Source: CAYRWM01 sp964428055
Lineage (GTDB): Bacteria > Bacillota > Clostridia > Christensenellales > Christensenellaceae
Length of the DNA: 38,732 bases
Direction: 5' to 3'
Assembly (NCBI GenBank): GCA_964428055.1
Contig: CAYRWM010000018.1
Span: forward strand, 1-38,732
Shown: positions 7,820-15,427 of the stretch, piece after piece
Position numbering within the stretch: position 1 is the stretch's first letter
Layout: the number at the start of each line of letters is the position of its first letter
Translations under genes and position numbers: made by a program
Notes under the pieces: generated by a model
Seen by the model: the letters and a program-made list of their open reading frames with translations, nothing else
What the model was told of the DNA's origin: nothing
Databases searched by the model: none

Positions 7820-7848
7820 ATTATATATAAAAGGAGCTTTCAAGTGAA
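7820..7848 (-). promoter_or_regulatory. Candidate promoter of the GGDEF/winged-helix gene
   Basis: On the leftward strand, TTCACT (7843-7848), 17-base spacer, TATAAT (7820-7825). The start of RNA would be near 7813, giving a leader of about 70 bases that contains the gttccacat repeats. Confidence 0.5.
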
Positions 7849-7860
7849 TACCTTTCATAC

Positions 7861-7886
7861 AAAAAACAGCTGCCCCGAGGCAGCTG
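7861..7886 (-). terminator. Rho-independent terminator after the CapA-like gene
   Basis: On the leftward strand cagctgcc pairs with ggcagctg around tcgg, followed by six T. It lies 18 bases past the stop of the CapA-like lipoprotein gene and ends the gloA-capA transcript before the next leftward promoter. Confidence 0.88.
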
Positions 7887-7903
7887 CAAGCATAATACTT
7901 ATA

Positions 7904-9694
7904 TCAGTCGAGTGACGTTATCTCCTCTATCTCGCTCCCCATAACGGATACGATCCTGCGCTCTGCGCTCGTGAGCGATGAGGACGTTCTTCCGTCATTG
8001 AGATCCGACGGGATTGGCACTATAACATAATCGTGACCCTCGTATGACGGGAATACCCTGCACGGTATGTATCCCCAGTCTTCAACGGTGACCGTATCGC
8101 CGTTCTTTGCAAGATCTGTCACAAGTATTATGTTGTCATATCCCAGATCGTTCGCGACGGATGACACGAAATTGCCCATCGAATAGATGCAGGGCACTTT
8201 CCTGCCGTCGGAAGCAGTGAGCACAGTACCTCTCTGCAGGCTGTGGGTATGTGATCCTATTATAAGATCCACTCCGGCGTCCGCCATCTCCTGTGCCATG
8301 CGGCGCTGTTCGGCGTTCTCGCTGTTCGTGTACTCAACGCCCCAGTGGTTGTAGCATACTATGAACTCGGCACCGTCAGCTTTTGCGGCCTTTACGTCCT
8401 TTATGGTCCTGTCGGCATAGTACTTGTTCATCATCCAGTTCCACTCCTCGTCGCTGTTGAAGCCCCAGAAGTTGTTGGAAATGGTGGTATATGCCATGAA
8501 CGCCGTCTTTATACCGTTTATATCCGCTATGAAATACCTCTTGTCGTCCTCATCGTCAAACGTGCCGGTATGCAGGATATCGTACGTATCCAGTCTTCTT
8601 ATGGTCTCAATGAGGCCCTGGCGCCCGGCATCGCACGAATGGTTGTTAGCGGTCACGACGGCATCATAGCCGGCGTACTTAACCGCGTCGAGATATGTGG
8701 ACGGTGCGTTGCACACGGGATTGTTGTTGTTGAACTTCTTTTCGAACGAATAAGTATATGAATGGCTGGTAAGCGTCTCGAGATTTCCTATGACAAAATC
8801 AGCCTTCTTAAACACGGGCCTTACAAGCGAGAAACTCGGGTCGAATATGTACGTGTCATCGGATTTCGCCTCTTGCTGCTGCGTAACGAGAGCCATAAGA
8901 TCGCCGGAGAACATGATCCTAGCGTGTCCGGAATCATTCCCGTCGTCTTTTTCGTAGATTCCGTCTTTCAGCGTGTATCTGTTCTTTTCTATCTCCCTTA
9001 AGGGAGCGTACGGCCCTCTCGTGACCTGTACTTTCACGGTATCGGATATACTCTCGTCTGTTACCGAATATACCGTGAGCTCCGCTTCGCCCTTGGATAC
9101 GCCCTTAACTGTAAGACCGTCGCAGGTAAAGACGCCTTCATCGCTGCTGTAGAGCTCAATATCAGACATCGCGTCAGCAGGCTCTATTACGGCCTTGACA
9201 TCCACCGTCTCACCGACGCCTATTATCATGTCCTCTTTTACTTTTATGCTCTCAGCGGGGATTATATACGCTTCAACGGCAATATCCTTGCGTATGCTGC
9301 CGTCCGCGGAAGATACGGTTATCGTAGCCTCACCTTCATATTCCGCAGTGATATTACCTTCCTCGTCCACGGTTATGAACTCGCTGTCCGAGGAGAAGAA
9401 GAGCTCGGGGATCTGGGCACCCTCGGGAACAGCCGAATACTCTATCTTATGAGGTTCGCCTACGGCCATGCGGACACTGGGCTCATCGATTGATATATCG
9501 ACTGTGCCGCCGGCCGCTTTTACGGTATCGCCCGTTTCACCTGCTTCACCTACTTCGCTGATATCTTCCAGATCGGCATAGGCATGCACCCTTTCAGCTC
9601 TGTAAAAACTGAAAGGACCGACATCGCCGCAGCCTGTAAGCAAAGCCGCAGTCATGACCACTGATATGATTGCTATTAGCAGTCTTTTTTTCAT
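7904..9694 (-). CDS. CapA/PgsA-like metallophosphatase-fold lipoprotein with two bacterial Ig-like domains
   Basis: About 596 residues. The start at 9694 was chosen because GGAGGAG lies just before it and a lysine-rich signal sequence follows at once; an ATG 15 bases upstream has no ribosome binding site. The signal ends in LLTGC, a lipobox, so the protein is anchored outside the membrane. Two Big_2-like beta domains come next, with ITVDEEGNITAEYEGEATIT and a second copy around VKGVSKGEAELTV. The rest is a CapA-type domain: RIMFSGDLMA, DFVIGNLETLT, VTANNHSCDAG, YNHWGVEY and IIGSHTHSLQ, the conserved acid and histidine motifs. CapA relatives act in polyglutamate or surface polymer work, but most lone copies, like this one without capBC, have unknown substrates. 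It is probably co-transcribed with gloA, whose stop is 27 bases upstream. Confidence 0.85.
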   Translation of the reverse strand: MKKRLLIAIISVVMTAALLTGCGDVGPFSFYRAERVHAYADLEDISEVGEAGETGDTVKAAGGTVDISIDEPSVRMAVGEPHKIEYSAVPEGAQIPELFFSSDSEFITVDEEGNITAEYEGEATITVSSADGSIRKDIAVEAYIIPAESIKVKEDMIIGVGETVDVKAVIEPADAMSDIELYSSDEGVFTCDGLTVKGVSKGEAELTVYSVTDESISDTVKVQVTRGPYAPLREIEKNRYTLKDGIYEKDDGNDSGHARIMFSGDLMALVTQQQEAKSDDTYIFDPSFSLVRPVFKKADFVIGNLETLTSHSYTYSFEKKFNNNNPVCNAPSTYLDAVKYAGYDAVVTANNHSCDAGRQGLIETIRRLDTYDILHTGTFDDEDDKRYFIADINGIKTAFMAYTTISNNFWGFNSDEEWNWMMNKYYADRTIKDVKAAKADGAEFIVCYNHWGVEYTNSENAEQRRMAQEMADAGVDLIIGSHTHSLQRGTVLTASDGRKVPCIYSMGNFVSSVANDLGYDNIILVTDLAKNGDTVTVEDWGYIPCRVFPSYEGHDYVIVPIPSDLNDGRTSSSLTSAERRIVSVMGSEIEEITSLD

Positions 9695-9721
9695 ATCTCC
9701 TCCGCGCATCTAACGCAGCCG

Positions 9722-10096
9722 CTACCTGTCCTTTTCCGGAAGCACTTCCAGCCAGTAGCCGTCCGGATCCTGTATAAAGTATATACCCATCGAGTCGTTT
9801 TCAAAACATATGCAGCCCATTTCCTCATGGAGCGCATGCGCCGCGTCGAAATCATCCGCCTCGAAAGCCAGATGAAATTCCTCTTCACCTATATCGTAAG
9901 GCTGCGGATGTTCGCGAAGCCATGTGAGCTCAAGTTCGAAATCGTTCGCTTCATTTCCTATATATACTATTATGTACGACCCGTCATCAGCGGTCTTGCG
10001 CCTTTTCTCCTTAAGGCCGAGCGCCTTTTCATAAAAGGCGAGCGAACGGTCAAGATCCGTTATATTGTAGTTCTCATGTATCATTCTGAATTTCAC
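9722..10096 (-). CDS. gloA: Glyoxalase I-like VOC-family protein
   Basis: 124 residues, the usual size of lactoylglutathione lyase. The VOC fold shows as two halves. Four candidate metal ligands sit in the expected places: His7 in MIHENYN, a Glu in DFELELTW, the His in EEEFHLAFE and the Glu in GYWLEVLPE. The phrase NITDLDRSLAFYEKALGLKE is typical of glyoxalase I. It would detoxify methylglyoxal as a thiol hemiadduct; since many Clostridia lack glutathione, the thiol cofactor is uncertain. The start is GTG at 10096 with GGGAGG about 10 bases upstream; Met5 is too far from that site. It lies between the broken GNAT gene and the CapA-like gene in one leftward unit. Confidence 0.85.
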   Translation of the reverse strand: MKFRMIHENYNITDLDRSLAFYEKALGLKEKRRKTADDGSYIIVYIGNEANDFELELTWLREHPQPYDIGEEEFHLAFEADDFDAAHALHEEMGCICFENDSMGIYFIQDPDGYWLEVLPEKDR

Positions 10097-10114
10097 TTAT
10101 TTACTTCCTCCCTC

Positions 10115-10372
10115 TTATGTGTCGTCTGACCTCATTATCCACGTATCTGTAGGCACCGGCTTTCCGTCATTAAGGCATTCATCATACATACGCTCAATGA
10201 CCTGCTCCGCATCCTTGTATTTTTTCTAGAAAAGGAACGTAGGAAGATAACGGTAGACCTTTTCGCTCTCCGTCATCTCACGGAGAGCGGGAGCATCTTC
10301 CGGTGTGAGCCTTCTGAGCGTGACGCAATCACCCCTTATGCGCGGTATCTCTGAAAACGGTTTCTTTTTCAT
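10115..10372 (-). pseudogene. Truncated GNAT-family acetyltransferase with in-frame stop
   Basis: From ATG 10372 (GGGAG 7 bases upstream) the frame reads MKKKPFSEIPRIRG, then VTLRRLTPEDA and VYRYLPTFLF, the start of a GNAT acetyltransferase seen in many Clostridia. An in-frame TAG stands at 10226-10228, after 48 codons. Reading on gives KKYKDAEQVIERMYDEC, which fits the next part of the same family, so the stop replaces a sense codon. The frame then loses resemblance and ends at TAA 10115-10117, so the acetyl-CoA-binding core is missing. Both the stop and the missing two-thirds argue for a dead gene fragment. It sits directly before gloA. Confidence 0.75.
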
Positions 10373-10436
10373 ATTTGTTCTCCCGATATGCAAAAAAAAA
10401 CAGAACATTGAAGACCGGGATAGCATTCATAACAAC

Positions 10437-10442
10437 ATTATA
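10437..10442 (-). promoter_or_regulatory. Candidate -10 for the GNAT remnant-gloA-capA unit
   Basis: TATAAT on the leftward strand at 10437-10442, about 65 bases before the GNAT remnant start and after the tRNA terminator. No convincing -35 is seen. Confidence 0.35.
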
Positions 10443-10510
10443 TCTTAATCCGTCCCTGCCAGTCCATACAGGCTTTCGGGGAACAGTCTTTTAATGCTTT
10501 ATAACGGAAC

Positions 10511-10545
10511 AAAAAAACTCCAACTTTCCAAAAAAGCCGGAGTTT
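10511..10545 (-). terminator. Terminator after tRNA-Arg
   Basis: On the leftward strand AAACTCC (10539-10545) pairs with GGAGTTT (10515-10521), followed by a run of T (A7 on the + strand, 10511-10517). It begins 2 bases past the encoded CCA of the tRNA. Confidence 0.8.
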
Positions 10546-10546
10546 A

Positions 10547-10623
10547 TGGCGTCCCCGGCGCGATTCGAACGCGCGGCCTTTCGCTTAGGAGGCGAATGCT
10601 CTATCCTGCTGAGCTACGGAGAC
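10547..10623 (-). tRNA. tRNA-Arg, anticodon CCT
   Basis: The leftward strand folds as a full cloverleaf. The acceptor GTCTCCG pairs CGGGGAC (one T-G pair). The D-arm region is TAGCTCAGCAGGATAGAGCA. The anticodon stem TTCGC/GCGAA encloses the loop CTCCTAA, giving anticodon CCT that reads AGG. The T loop is GTTCGAATC. The discriminator is G, and the 3' CCA is encoded (10547-10549). A terminator follows directly, so it appears to be a single-tRNA transcript. Confidence 0.96.
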
Positions 10624-10666
10624 ACTGTATGTATTTAATGGCCCGGATTTTTTCCGGACCTGTATC

Positions 10667-10677
10667 ATTATACCATA
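10667..10677 (-). promoter_or_regulatory. Extended -10 promoter of tRNA-Arg
   Basis: TATGGTATAAT on the leftward strand, about 44 bases before the tRNA. The 11 bases are identical to elements at 14034-14044 and 25867-25877. The best -35 at the right spacing (TATGAA, 10690-10695) is poor, consistent with an extended -10. The leader contains a GGTCCGG/CCGGGCC hairpin (10640-10660) of unknown role. Confidence 0.6.
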
Positions 10678-10705
10678 CCATGCTCTCTATTCATAACACT
10701 TTTTT

Positions 10706-13700
10706 CTATATAATCCCCTCGAACAGCTCCTGCATCTGCTCGGAGGAAACGCCGAACGAACTCTGTATCTGCCGTGCGACAGTCGCGGGACGCGACGCTA
10801 TGACTTCCCTCTGGTTTTTAATCTTGCTCTCCCATCCGGAGACTCCGCCTGTGGGATTGCCCCATCTTGATATCTGCCTCGGTATCTCCGGTCTGAGTTC
10901 ATCCGTCATCTTATCGTATAGCTCGAGAGAGTTCTCCTTGAAATCCTTTATGATAACGGCAGCTCTCCTGACGAACTTGTCGCGCCAGCCGGCATTCTTT
11001 TTAAGTGCTGTCGGTATATACATGTTGGTGAGCGATCCGTCAGGAGACGCAACGCCTGTACCCGTCCAGTACGCGTTTATAGTGTTCTGCCCCCTGCCCG
11101 CGAACGCGAAGTCGCAGTCGTAGAATATCGGCCTCCACTTAACGGTATAATCTTCGGTATTCCAGAGCTTCTGGTTGAACAGATCTCCGTCGCCCGTCAG
11201 TGCTCTCGCCACAACATAATCGATCCATGCGTCATCATCCACGTATTCACAGAACTTCTCAAAAGTCTCGTCATCAGAAGTGTTCCAGCTCTGCGCCTTG
11301 GAATACACGTCCTTGACCTGCGCGTTGCTGCCGGAGAGTGTCTGAATGTTCCTTCTTACGACATTTACGGTATCTATATCCACACCGTGCTGAGAAGCAA
11401 GACAGTCCTCGTTGAGACTCTCTTTTAAGTCATATACTCCCCAGTATTTTCCGTTTACGTAGACGGCAACGAATCTGCACTGTGAGGTATCCAGATTGAG
11501 ATCCCTGAAGACCATGCCGGCGTACGCATCGGATATCCTGGTTCCGTCTATGTTCTGTCCGGCGTTCCTTAAAGTGAAGCCTTCAAAAACAGTTATCGGG
11601 TAATCATCAAAGAAAGGATAGGCCACATCCGGCTGGCCGTAGCCTGCCCTTAAGTAAACACTCAGAGACTTTTGCGAATATACACGGGTAGAATTGCCGG
11701 ACACCCTGAACCCGCCCGGAAAAGCGGTCCCCAGAGTACCGTCAGTCTCGTAATATTCTATATAGCATTTCCTCTCCATGACGTCGCTCTTGCCTTTGGG
11801 TCTTGTGGTAGAGGAATATACATAGCTGAAATCACCCGGAGCCGCTGAAAGGCAGACTATTGGTACGGAATGCGGATCCTCAAAAAGATAGGTCCTTGAT
11901 ACCGCCTCTGACGGAACGCGACCCTGAGAAAAACACGCCGCTGTAATGACAGTGTTCTCCGATATGCTTATGGGACCCGAGTAAAGGTTTGAAGCCTCCG
12001 TCGGCTCGCTCCCGTCGGTCGTATAGTATATGCTGCCCTCACCCGTGAGTTCCAGCTTAAAAGCGCTCTTTACTATACCGCCGTTTTCAGAAAACTCAGG
12101 CGGATTTAACGGCGCGCCAAGCGCTGTCCCGTTGGCTTCTCCCCTGGTTGGAGCACTGAAGAACACCCTTTTTCCCGTCATGTCGCCGGCCGCTCTTCCG
12201 CTTGTATAGCCGTATCTTAAGGCACCCGTGTCCATGGAGTCATATATGCCGGTGCCGTCCGAAAGGTATACGGTATCGCCCGCTCCCGAGATACTGAACG
12301 GAGCTGTTCCCTCAGCCTGATCCCGCGTTTTGTCCGAAGCGGGCACAACAGCATAGCCTCCCGGTCCTATGCTCCCCGAAAGAGCGTATTTCTTAAGATC
12401 GGTCGGATCGTCCGAAAGAAAAAGCCCCTCCAGCGTTATCTCGCTGTCAGAGGGGTTTCCGAGTTCTATCCAGTCCGTGTCCCCGCTCCTCGGAGCGCCG
12501 ACAGCGGAAATCTCGCTTATATATGCCGTGTACCGGTCAAGCCTTTCCGCATTCGATATGTCCGTTACCCCGTGGGTGTCGTTCTCCCTTCCGGGAGTGG
12601 ACTTTCCGAAGAACAGCCACTCGCCGTCCTTAAGCCCGTACGATATATCGTCCAGTCTGGATTCGTCGGGGAACATGACGGACGTGCGTTTGAGCGTAGA
12701 GAAATCAGTAAGATAAAGGGCTTCTCCCTCGCCTACCCTGAAGCCTGTGTGCATACCGGTACCTTTGCCGGAGAGATAGACTATTGCGTATTCTCCGGGT
12801 TCGAGCTTACCTTCGGGTATCTGCCACTTAAGTGCGTCCTCGGGATCGTCGGAAAGATAATATGTGCTCAGCTCTATCGCCGAATCCGTACCGTTGTACA
12901 GTTCAACCCAGTCGGGCCTGTCGCCGTCCTCATCAATGAGGCTGGTCTTATTTTTAAGCATCAGCTCGTTTATCGTTAAGGGCAGGCTGTCCGTATCCGT
13001 ATACTCCGCTGTTTCGGCGTATACATCGCTGTTCGGTCCGCCCGGAGTCATATCCGCAAAGTAGACCGTGTCGCCGTTTTCGTTAAGGCCGACCGACATA
13101 TTGTCCATGAGCCCCTCAAGGCTTATGCCGGCGTATATCTCGCCTCCGCATGAGAGGTATATATATCCTTCGCTCTTGGATATACCGAAAGGAGCGTTGT
13201 ATTCGCCCCTACCGTCGAAGTTCGCGACAAAGTACCCGCCGGGCTCAAGTTCCATATACGGAAGTCTCCACCTGTCGGGTCGTCCCGCGTTGTCTGAAAG
13301 TGTAAAATATGAGAGCTGAACGGGAACGGAAGACGTGTTGTAAAGTTCAACGAAATCCCTTGTGGCTTCGTTTATTACTATGCCTTCGGGCGCTTCATAG
13401 CTTTCGCTGTCCTCCAGCGTCGCGAACATGAGGCCCTTGTTCTCGGCTCCCGGTGTGGGCGTCAGGCAGAACATGTATCCCGTATCCGTAAGACAATAGC
13501 TCATGTCGCTCTTTAAGGAAGGTACCTCTGCCTTGGCCGCGATTCCGCCGTCAGCGTCCTTCAGTGCGATCCTGCATCCCGTCTTCGGGAGATTGAAACC
13601 CGTTACGGGAAGCTCCTGCGCGTCCGCGCCCTTTATATCCGTAGCAAGGATTACGGCGTATCCGCCGGGCTCAAGGACCATGCCGTGGATCGTGCCCGTC

Positions 13701-13978
13701 GCGCCTTTCTTGTCCTCGCGCTCTATGGTATATCCTTCAAGATCTATCGCCCTGTCCGTGGTGTTGTGAACCTCGATCCAGTCGGAAGAGCCGGCAACGT
13801 CAAAAACGGCGGTATCCGAATTCGAGGACATCACCTCTGATATGACTATGTCGGTCTTCGGGATATCCGCTCCCTGAGGGGCAGCGGGTCCGTCTGAACA
13901 GCCCGCGAGGGCAGCCGCAAGAAATAAAACGGCCAAAACCGATGCTATTAACTTTGATGTCTTTGAGATATATCTCAA
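10706..13978 (-). CDS. Large lipoprotein with lamin-tail domains, chitobiase-like domain and CotH kinase domain
   Basis: About 1090 residues. The start is TTG at 13978, preceded by GGAGGG at 6 bases and followed by a signal peptide ending in ALAGC (lipobox). An upstream ATG at 14194 would run into the divergent sugar-kinase gene. Four lamin-tail-like repeats follow, each with an 'I.E....DWIEL.N' core: DIVISEVMSSNSD, GIVINEATRDFVELYN, LTINELMLKN and YISEISAVG. Next is a chitobiase/hexosaminidase C-terminal-like segment (IYYTTDGSEP). The last ~430 residues are a CotH kinase domain: FRVSGNSTR, KSLSVYLR with the likely ATP lysine, GVYDLKESLNEDC and the metal site FYDCDFAF. CotH proteins phosphorylate spore-coat proteins in Bacillus; this one would act on the cell surface. 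Its substrate is unknown. Confidence 0.88.
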   Translation of the reverse strand: MRYISKTSKLIASVLAVLFLAAALAGCSDGPAAPQGADIPKTDIVISEVMSSNSDTAVFDVAGSSDWIEVHNTTDRAIDLEGYTIEREDKKGATGTIHGMVLEPGGYAVILATDIKGADAQELPVTGFNLPKTGCRIALKDADGGIAAKAEVPSLKSDMSYCLTDTGYMFCLTPTPGAENKGLMFATLEDSESYEAPEGIVINEATRDFVELYNTSSVPVQLSYFTLSDNAGRPDRWRLPYMELEPGGYFVANFDGRGEYNAPFGISKSEGYIYLSCGGEIYAGISLEGLMDNMSVGLNENGDTVYFADMTPGGPNSDVYAETAEYTDTDSLPLTINELMLKNKTSLIDEDGDRPDWVELYNGTDSAIELSTYYLSDDPEDALKWQIPEGKLEPGEYAIVYLSGKGTGMHTGFRVGEGEALYLTDFSTLKRTSVMFPDESRLDDISYGLKDGEWLFFGKSTPGRENDTHGVTDISNAERLDRYTAYISEISAVGAPRSGDTDWIELGNPSDSEITLEGLFLSDDPTDLKKYALSGSIGPGGYAVVPASDKTRDQAEGTAPFSISGAGDTVYLSDGTGIYDSMDTGALRYGYTSGRAAGDMTGKRVFFSAPTRGEANGTALGAPLNPPEFSENGGIVKSAFKLELTGEGSIYYTTDGSEPTEASNLYSGPISISENTVITAACFSQGRVPSEAVSRTYLFEDPHSVPIVCLSAAPGDFSYVYSSTTRPKGKSDVMERKCYIEYYETDGTLGTAFPGGFRVSGNSTRVYSQKSLSVYLRAGYGQPDVAYPFFDDYPITVFEGFTLRNAGQNIDGTRISDAYAGMVFRDLNLDTSQCRFVAVYVNGKYWGVYDLKESLNEDCLASQHGVDIDTVNVVRRNIQTLSGSNAQVKDVYSKAQSWNTSDDETFEKFCEYVDDDAWIDYVVARALTGDGDLFNQKLWNTEDYTVKWRPIFYDCDFAFAGRGQNTINAYWTGTGVASPDGSLTNMYIPTALKKNAGWRDKFVRRAAVIIKDFKENSLELYDKMTDELRPEIPRQISRWGNPTGGVSGWESKIKNQREVIASRPATVARQIQSSFGVSSEQMQELFEGII

Positions 13979-14033
13979 CTGAACCCTCCGGTATAAGGTC
14001 TTTCCTGAAATGACGGCAAAAAGCCATACATAT

Positions 14034-14044
14034 ATTATACCATA
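14034..14044 (-). promoter_or_regulatory. Extended -10 promoter of the CotH-domain lipoprotein
   Basis: TATGGTATAAT on the leftward strand, about 56 bases before the TTG start at 13978. It supports the downstream start, because a start at 14194 would lie upstream of this promoter. CTGAAA at 16 bases is a weak -35. Confidence 0.6.
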
Positions 14045-14135
14045 TTTCGCAGGGTTTTCAGATACAAAATGGGATGCGCGACACGGCTCCGGATGATAGA
14101 ATATATACAGAACTTGAATAAGGAAGGTCAAACCT

Positions 14136-15083
14136 ATGCCAACCGAATATAAAGCGGATCTCGTGTGCGTCGGCATATCCGTCGTGGACTGCATAATAAA
14201 CGGCTATACGGGAGAGAAACTCTCCGAAAGGAGCTATATATCCGATTCTGTGAGCCTGCAGCCGGGAGGCGAAGCCGTCAATGTTTCCGTTGCTGCAGCA
14301 AAGCTCGGGCTTAACATAAGAGCCGTGAGCGGCATCGGAGCGGACAAGGCGGGCGATGTCATTTTAACGGAGCTTAAAGGCGCCGGAGTGGATACTTCGG
14401 ATATCATAGTAAAGGATGATTTCCGTACACCTGTCGCCGTCATATTCGTCGACGGCGACGGCAACCGCGTGACGATAATATCAAAGGCGCACAGACAGAA
14501 CTTCCGTCCTGATCTGGACTTAGGCTATCTTGACAGCGCGCCGGCTCTGTCGCTGGGTTCGCTTTTCAGAGCGCCGTTCAATGATCCGGAAGTGCTGTAT
14601 ACGGTCCTTAAGGGAGCCAAGGACAGAGGCATGACGACATACGTCGACACAAAGATGCCGAACAGCGATATAAAGAAGCTTGATGACCTTAGGGATTCCC
14701 TTCCTTTAATAGACTATATATTCCCTAACGAGGATGAAGCAGCATATTACTCAGGGTGTGTGCGCAATGAGGATATGGCCGGGGCGTTTCTGGAAAAAGG
14801 CGTCAAGAACGTAATAGTTAAGCTGGGAGCCAAAGGATGCTTTTTCATGAACGGTGAAGAGAGCATAACTGTCCCCGGACTTAAAGCCGATGCTGTGGAC
14901 GCGACCGGAGCAGGCGATAATTTCATCGCAGGTTTCATAGCTTCCCTAAGGGAAGGAAAAGATATAAAAGAAGCGCTTGCTTTCGCAAACGCATGCGGCG
15001 CGGTATGCACGCTCGCTGTAGGAGCGACCGCAGGTCTGAAGAATAAGGAACAGGTGCTCAAATACTTGAAAAGCAACAAATGA
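14136..15083 (+). CDS. PfkB-family carbohydrate kinase (ribokinase-like)
   Basis: 315 residues, cytoplasmic. The N-terminal signature is GGEAVNVSVAAAKLG, which binds the sugar or nucleoside. The C-terminal signature DATGAGDNFIAGFI carries the anion hole and the catalytic base Asp, so ATP-dependent phosphorylation of a hydroxyl group is expected. The family includes ribokinase, fructokinase, 2-keto-3-deoxygluconate kinase and adenosine kinase; the substrate cannot be told from the sequence. AAGGAAGG 8 bases before ATG 14136 fixes the start. It is divergent from the CotH lipoprotein and followed by its own terminator. No transporter or sugar enzymes lie beside it, so context does not help. Confidence 0.88.
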   Translation: MPTEYKADLVCVGISVVDCIINGYTGEKLSERSYISDSVSLQPGGEAVNVSVAAAKLGLNIRAVSGIGADKAGDVILTELKGAGVDTSDIIVKDDFRTPVAVIFVDGDGNRVTIISKAHRQNFRPDLDLGYLDSAPALSLGSLFRAPFNDPEVLYTVLKGAKDRGMTTYVDTKMPNSDIKKLDDLRDSLPLIDYIFPNEDEAAYYSGCVRNEDMAGAFLEKGVKNVIVKLGAKGCFFMNGEESITVPGLKADAVDATGAGDNFIAGFIASLREGKDIKEALAFANACGAVCTLAVGATAGLKNKEQVLKYLKSNK

Positions 15084-15118
15084 CTCTTAGTTTACCGAAA
15101 CTGATAGTATAGCAAGAA

Positions 15119-15145
15119 ATCCGCGAAAAGCGGATCCCTTTTTAT
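15119..15145 (+). terminator. Terminator of the PfkB-type kinase gene
   Basis: atccgc (15119-15124) pairs gcggat (15130-15135) around gaaaa, then ccctttttatt. It may also work weakly leftward for the antitoxin-like gene that ends at 15151. Confidence 0.7.
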
Positions 15146-15150
15146 TATAT

Positions 15151-15372
15151 TTACAGAAAGGATTTCAGACGCTCCTCCCTGATATCTTTTTTGTCAAGAT
15201 CATCAGGGGCAGTGCTTTTAAGTATACCCGTAAGAGCATCCACTGCACTGTCCTTAGGATTTGAAACCTTCGCTATCGTTTTCCCGTTCTCCGTCAGGTA
15301 TATATCTTCATATTTGAGCATTTCAATATACTCGTTAAAATGCTTCATGAATTCATATACAGTAACTACCAT
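15151..15372 (-). CDS. Phd/YefM-type antitoxin-like protein without partner toxin
   Basis: 73 residues. The fold fits the Phd/YefM family: an opening VTVYEFMKHFNEYIEML helix region, YEDIYLTENGKTIAKVSN, which matches the common 'i.iT.nGkpvavl.p' strand pair, and a charged disordered tail ending ERLKSFL that would normally bind a toxin. A GGAGGT site 5 to 6 bases before ATG 15372 is strong. The usual partner, a PIN-domain VapC or RelE/Doc toxin just downstream, is absent: the sequence past the stop is a terminator and the convergent kinase. It lies 55 bases after sbcC and has TATAAG in that gap, so it could be in the sbcCD operon or transcribed alone. It could be a solitary regulator rather than a true antitoxin. 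Confidence 0.7.
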   Translation of the reverse strand: MVVTVYEFMKHFNEYIEMLKYEDIYLTENGKTIAKVSNPKDSAVDALTGILKSTAPDDLDKKDIREERLKSFL

Positions 15373-15427
15373 GGCGCACCTCCTTTCTTTTAATGCGTGC
15401 TTATACTTTTTTTCTCAGCCGTTACTC

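Noticed and set aside
10226..10228. Amber codon read as pyrrolysine in the GNAT gene
   Set aside because: The frame beyond the stop soon loses family resemblance and lacks the acetyl-CoA core; no Pyl gene or signal is seen.
10494..11123. Rightward open frame across tRNA-Arg and the CotH gene end
   Set aside because: It reads through the tRNA and is the antisense of the CotH kinase region; no ribosome binding site or domain.
13979..14194. Upstream extension of the CotH lipoprotein to an ATG at 14194
   Set aside because: It would overlap the divergent PfkB kinase start, run past a promoter at 14034, and hide the lipoprotein signal.
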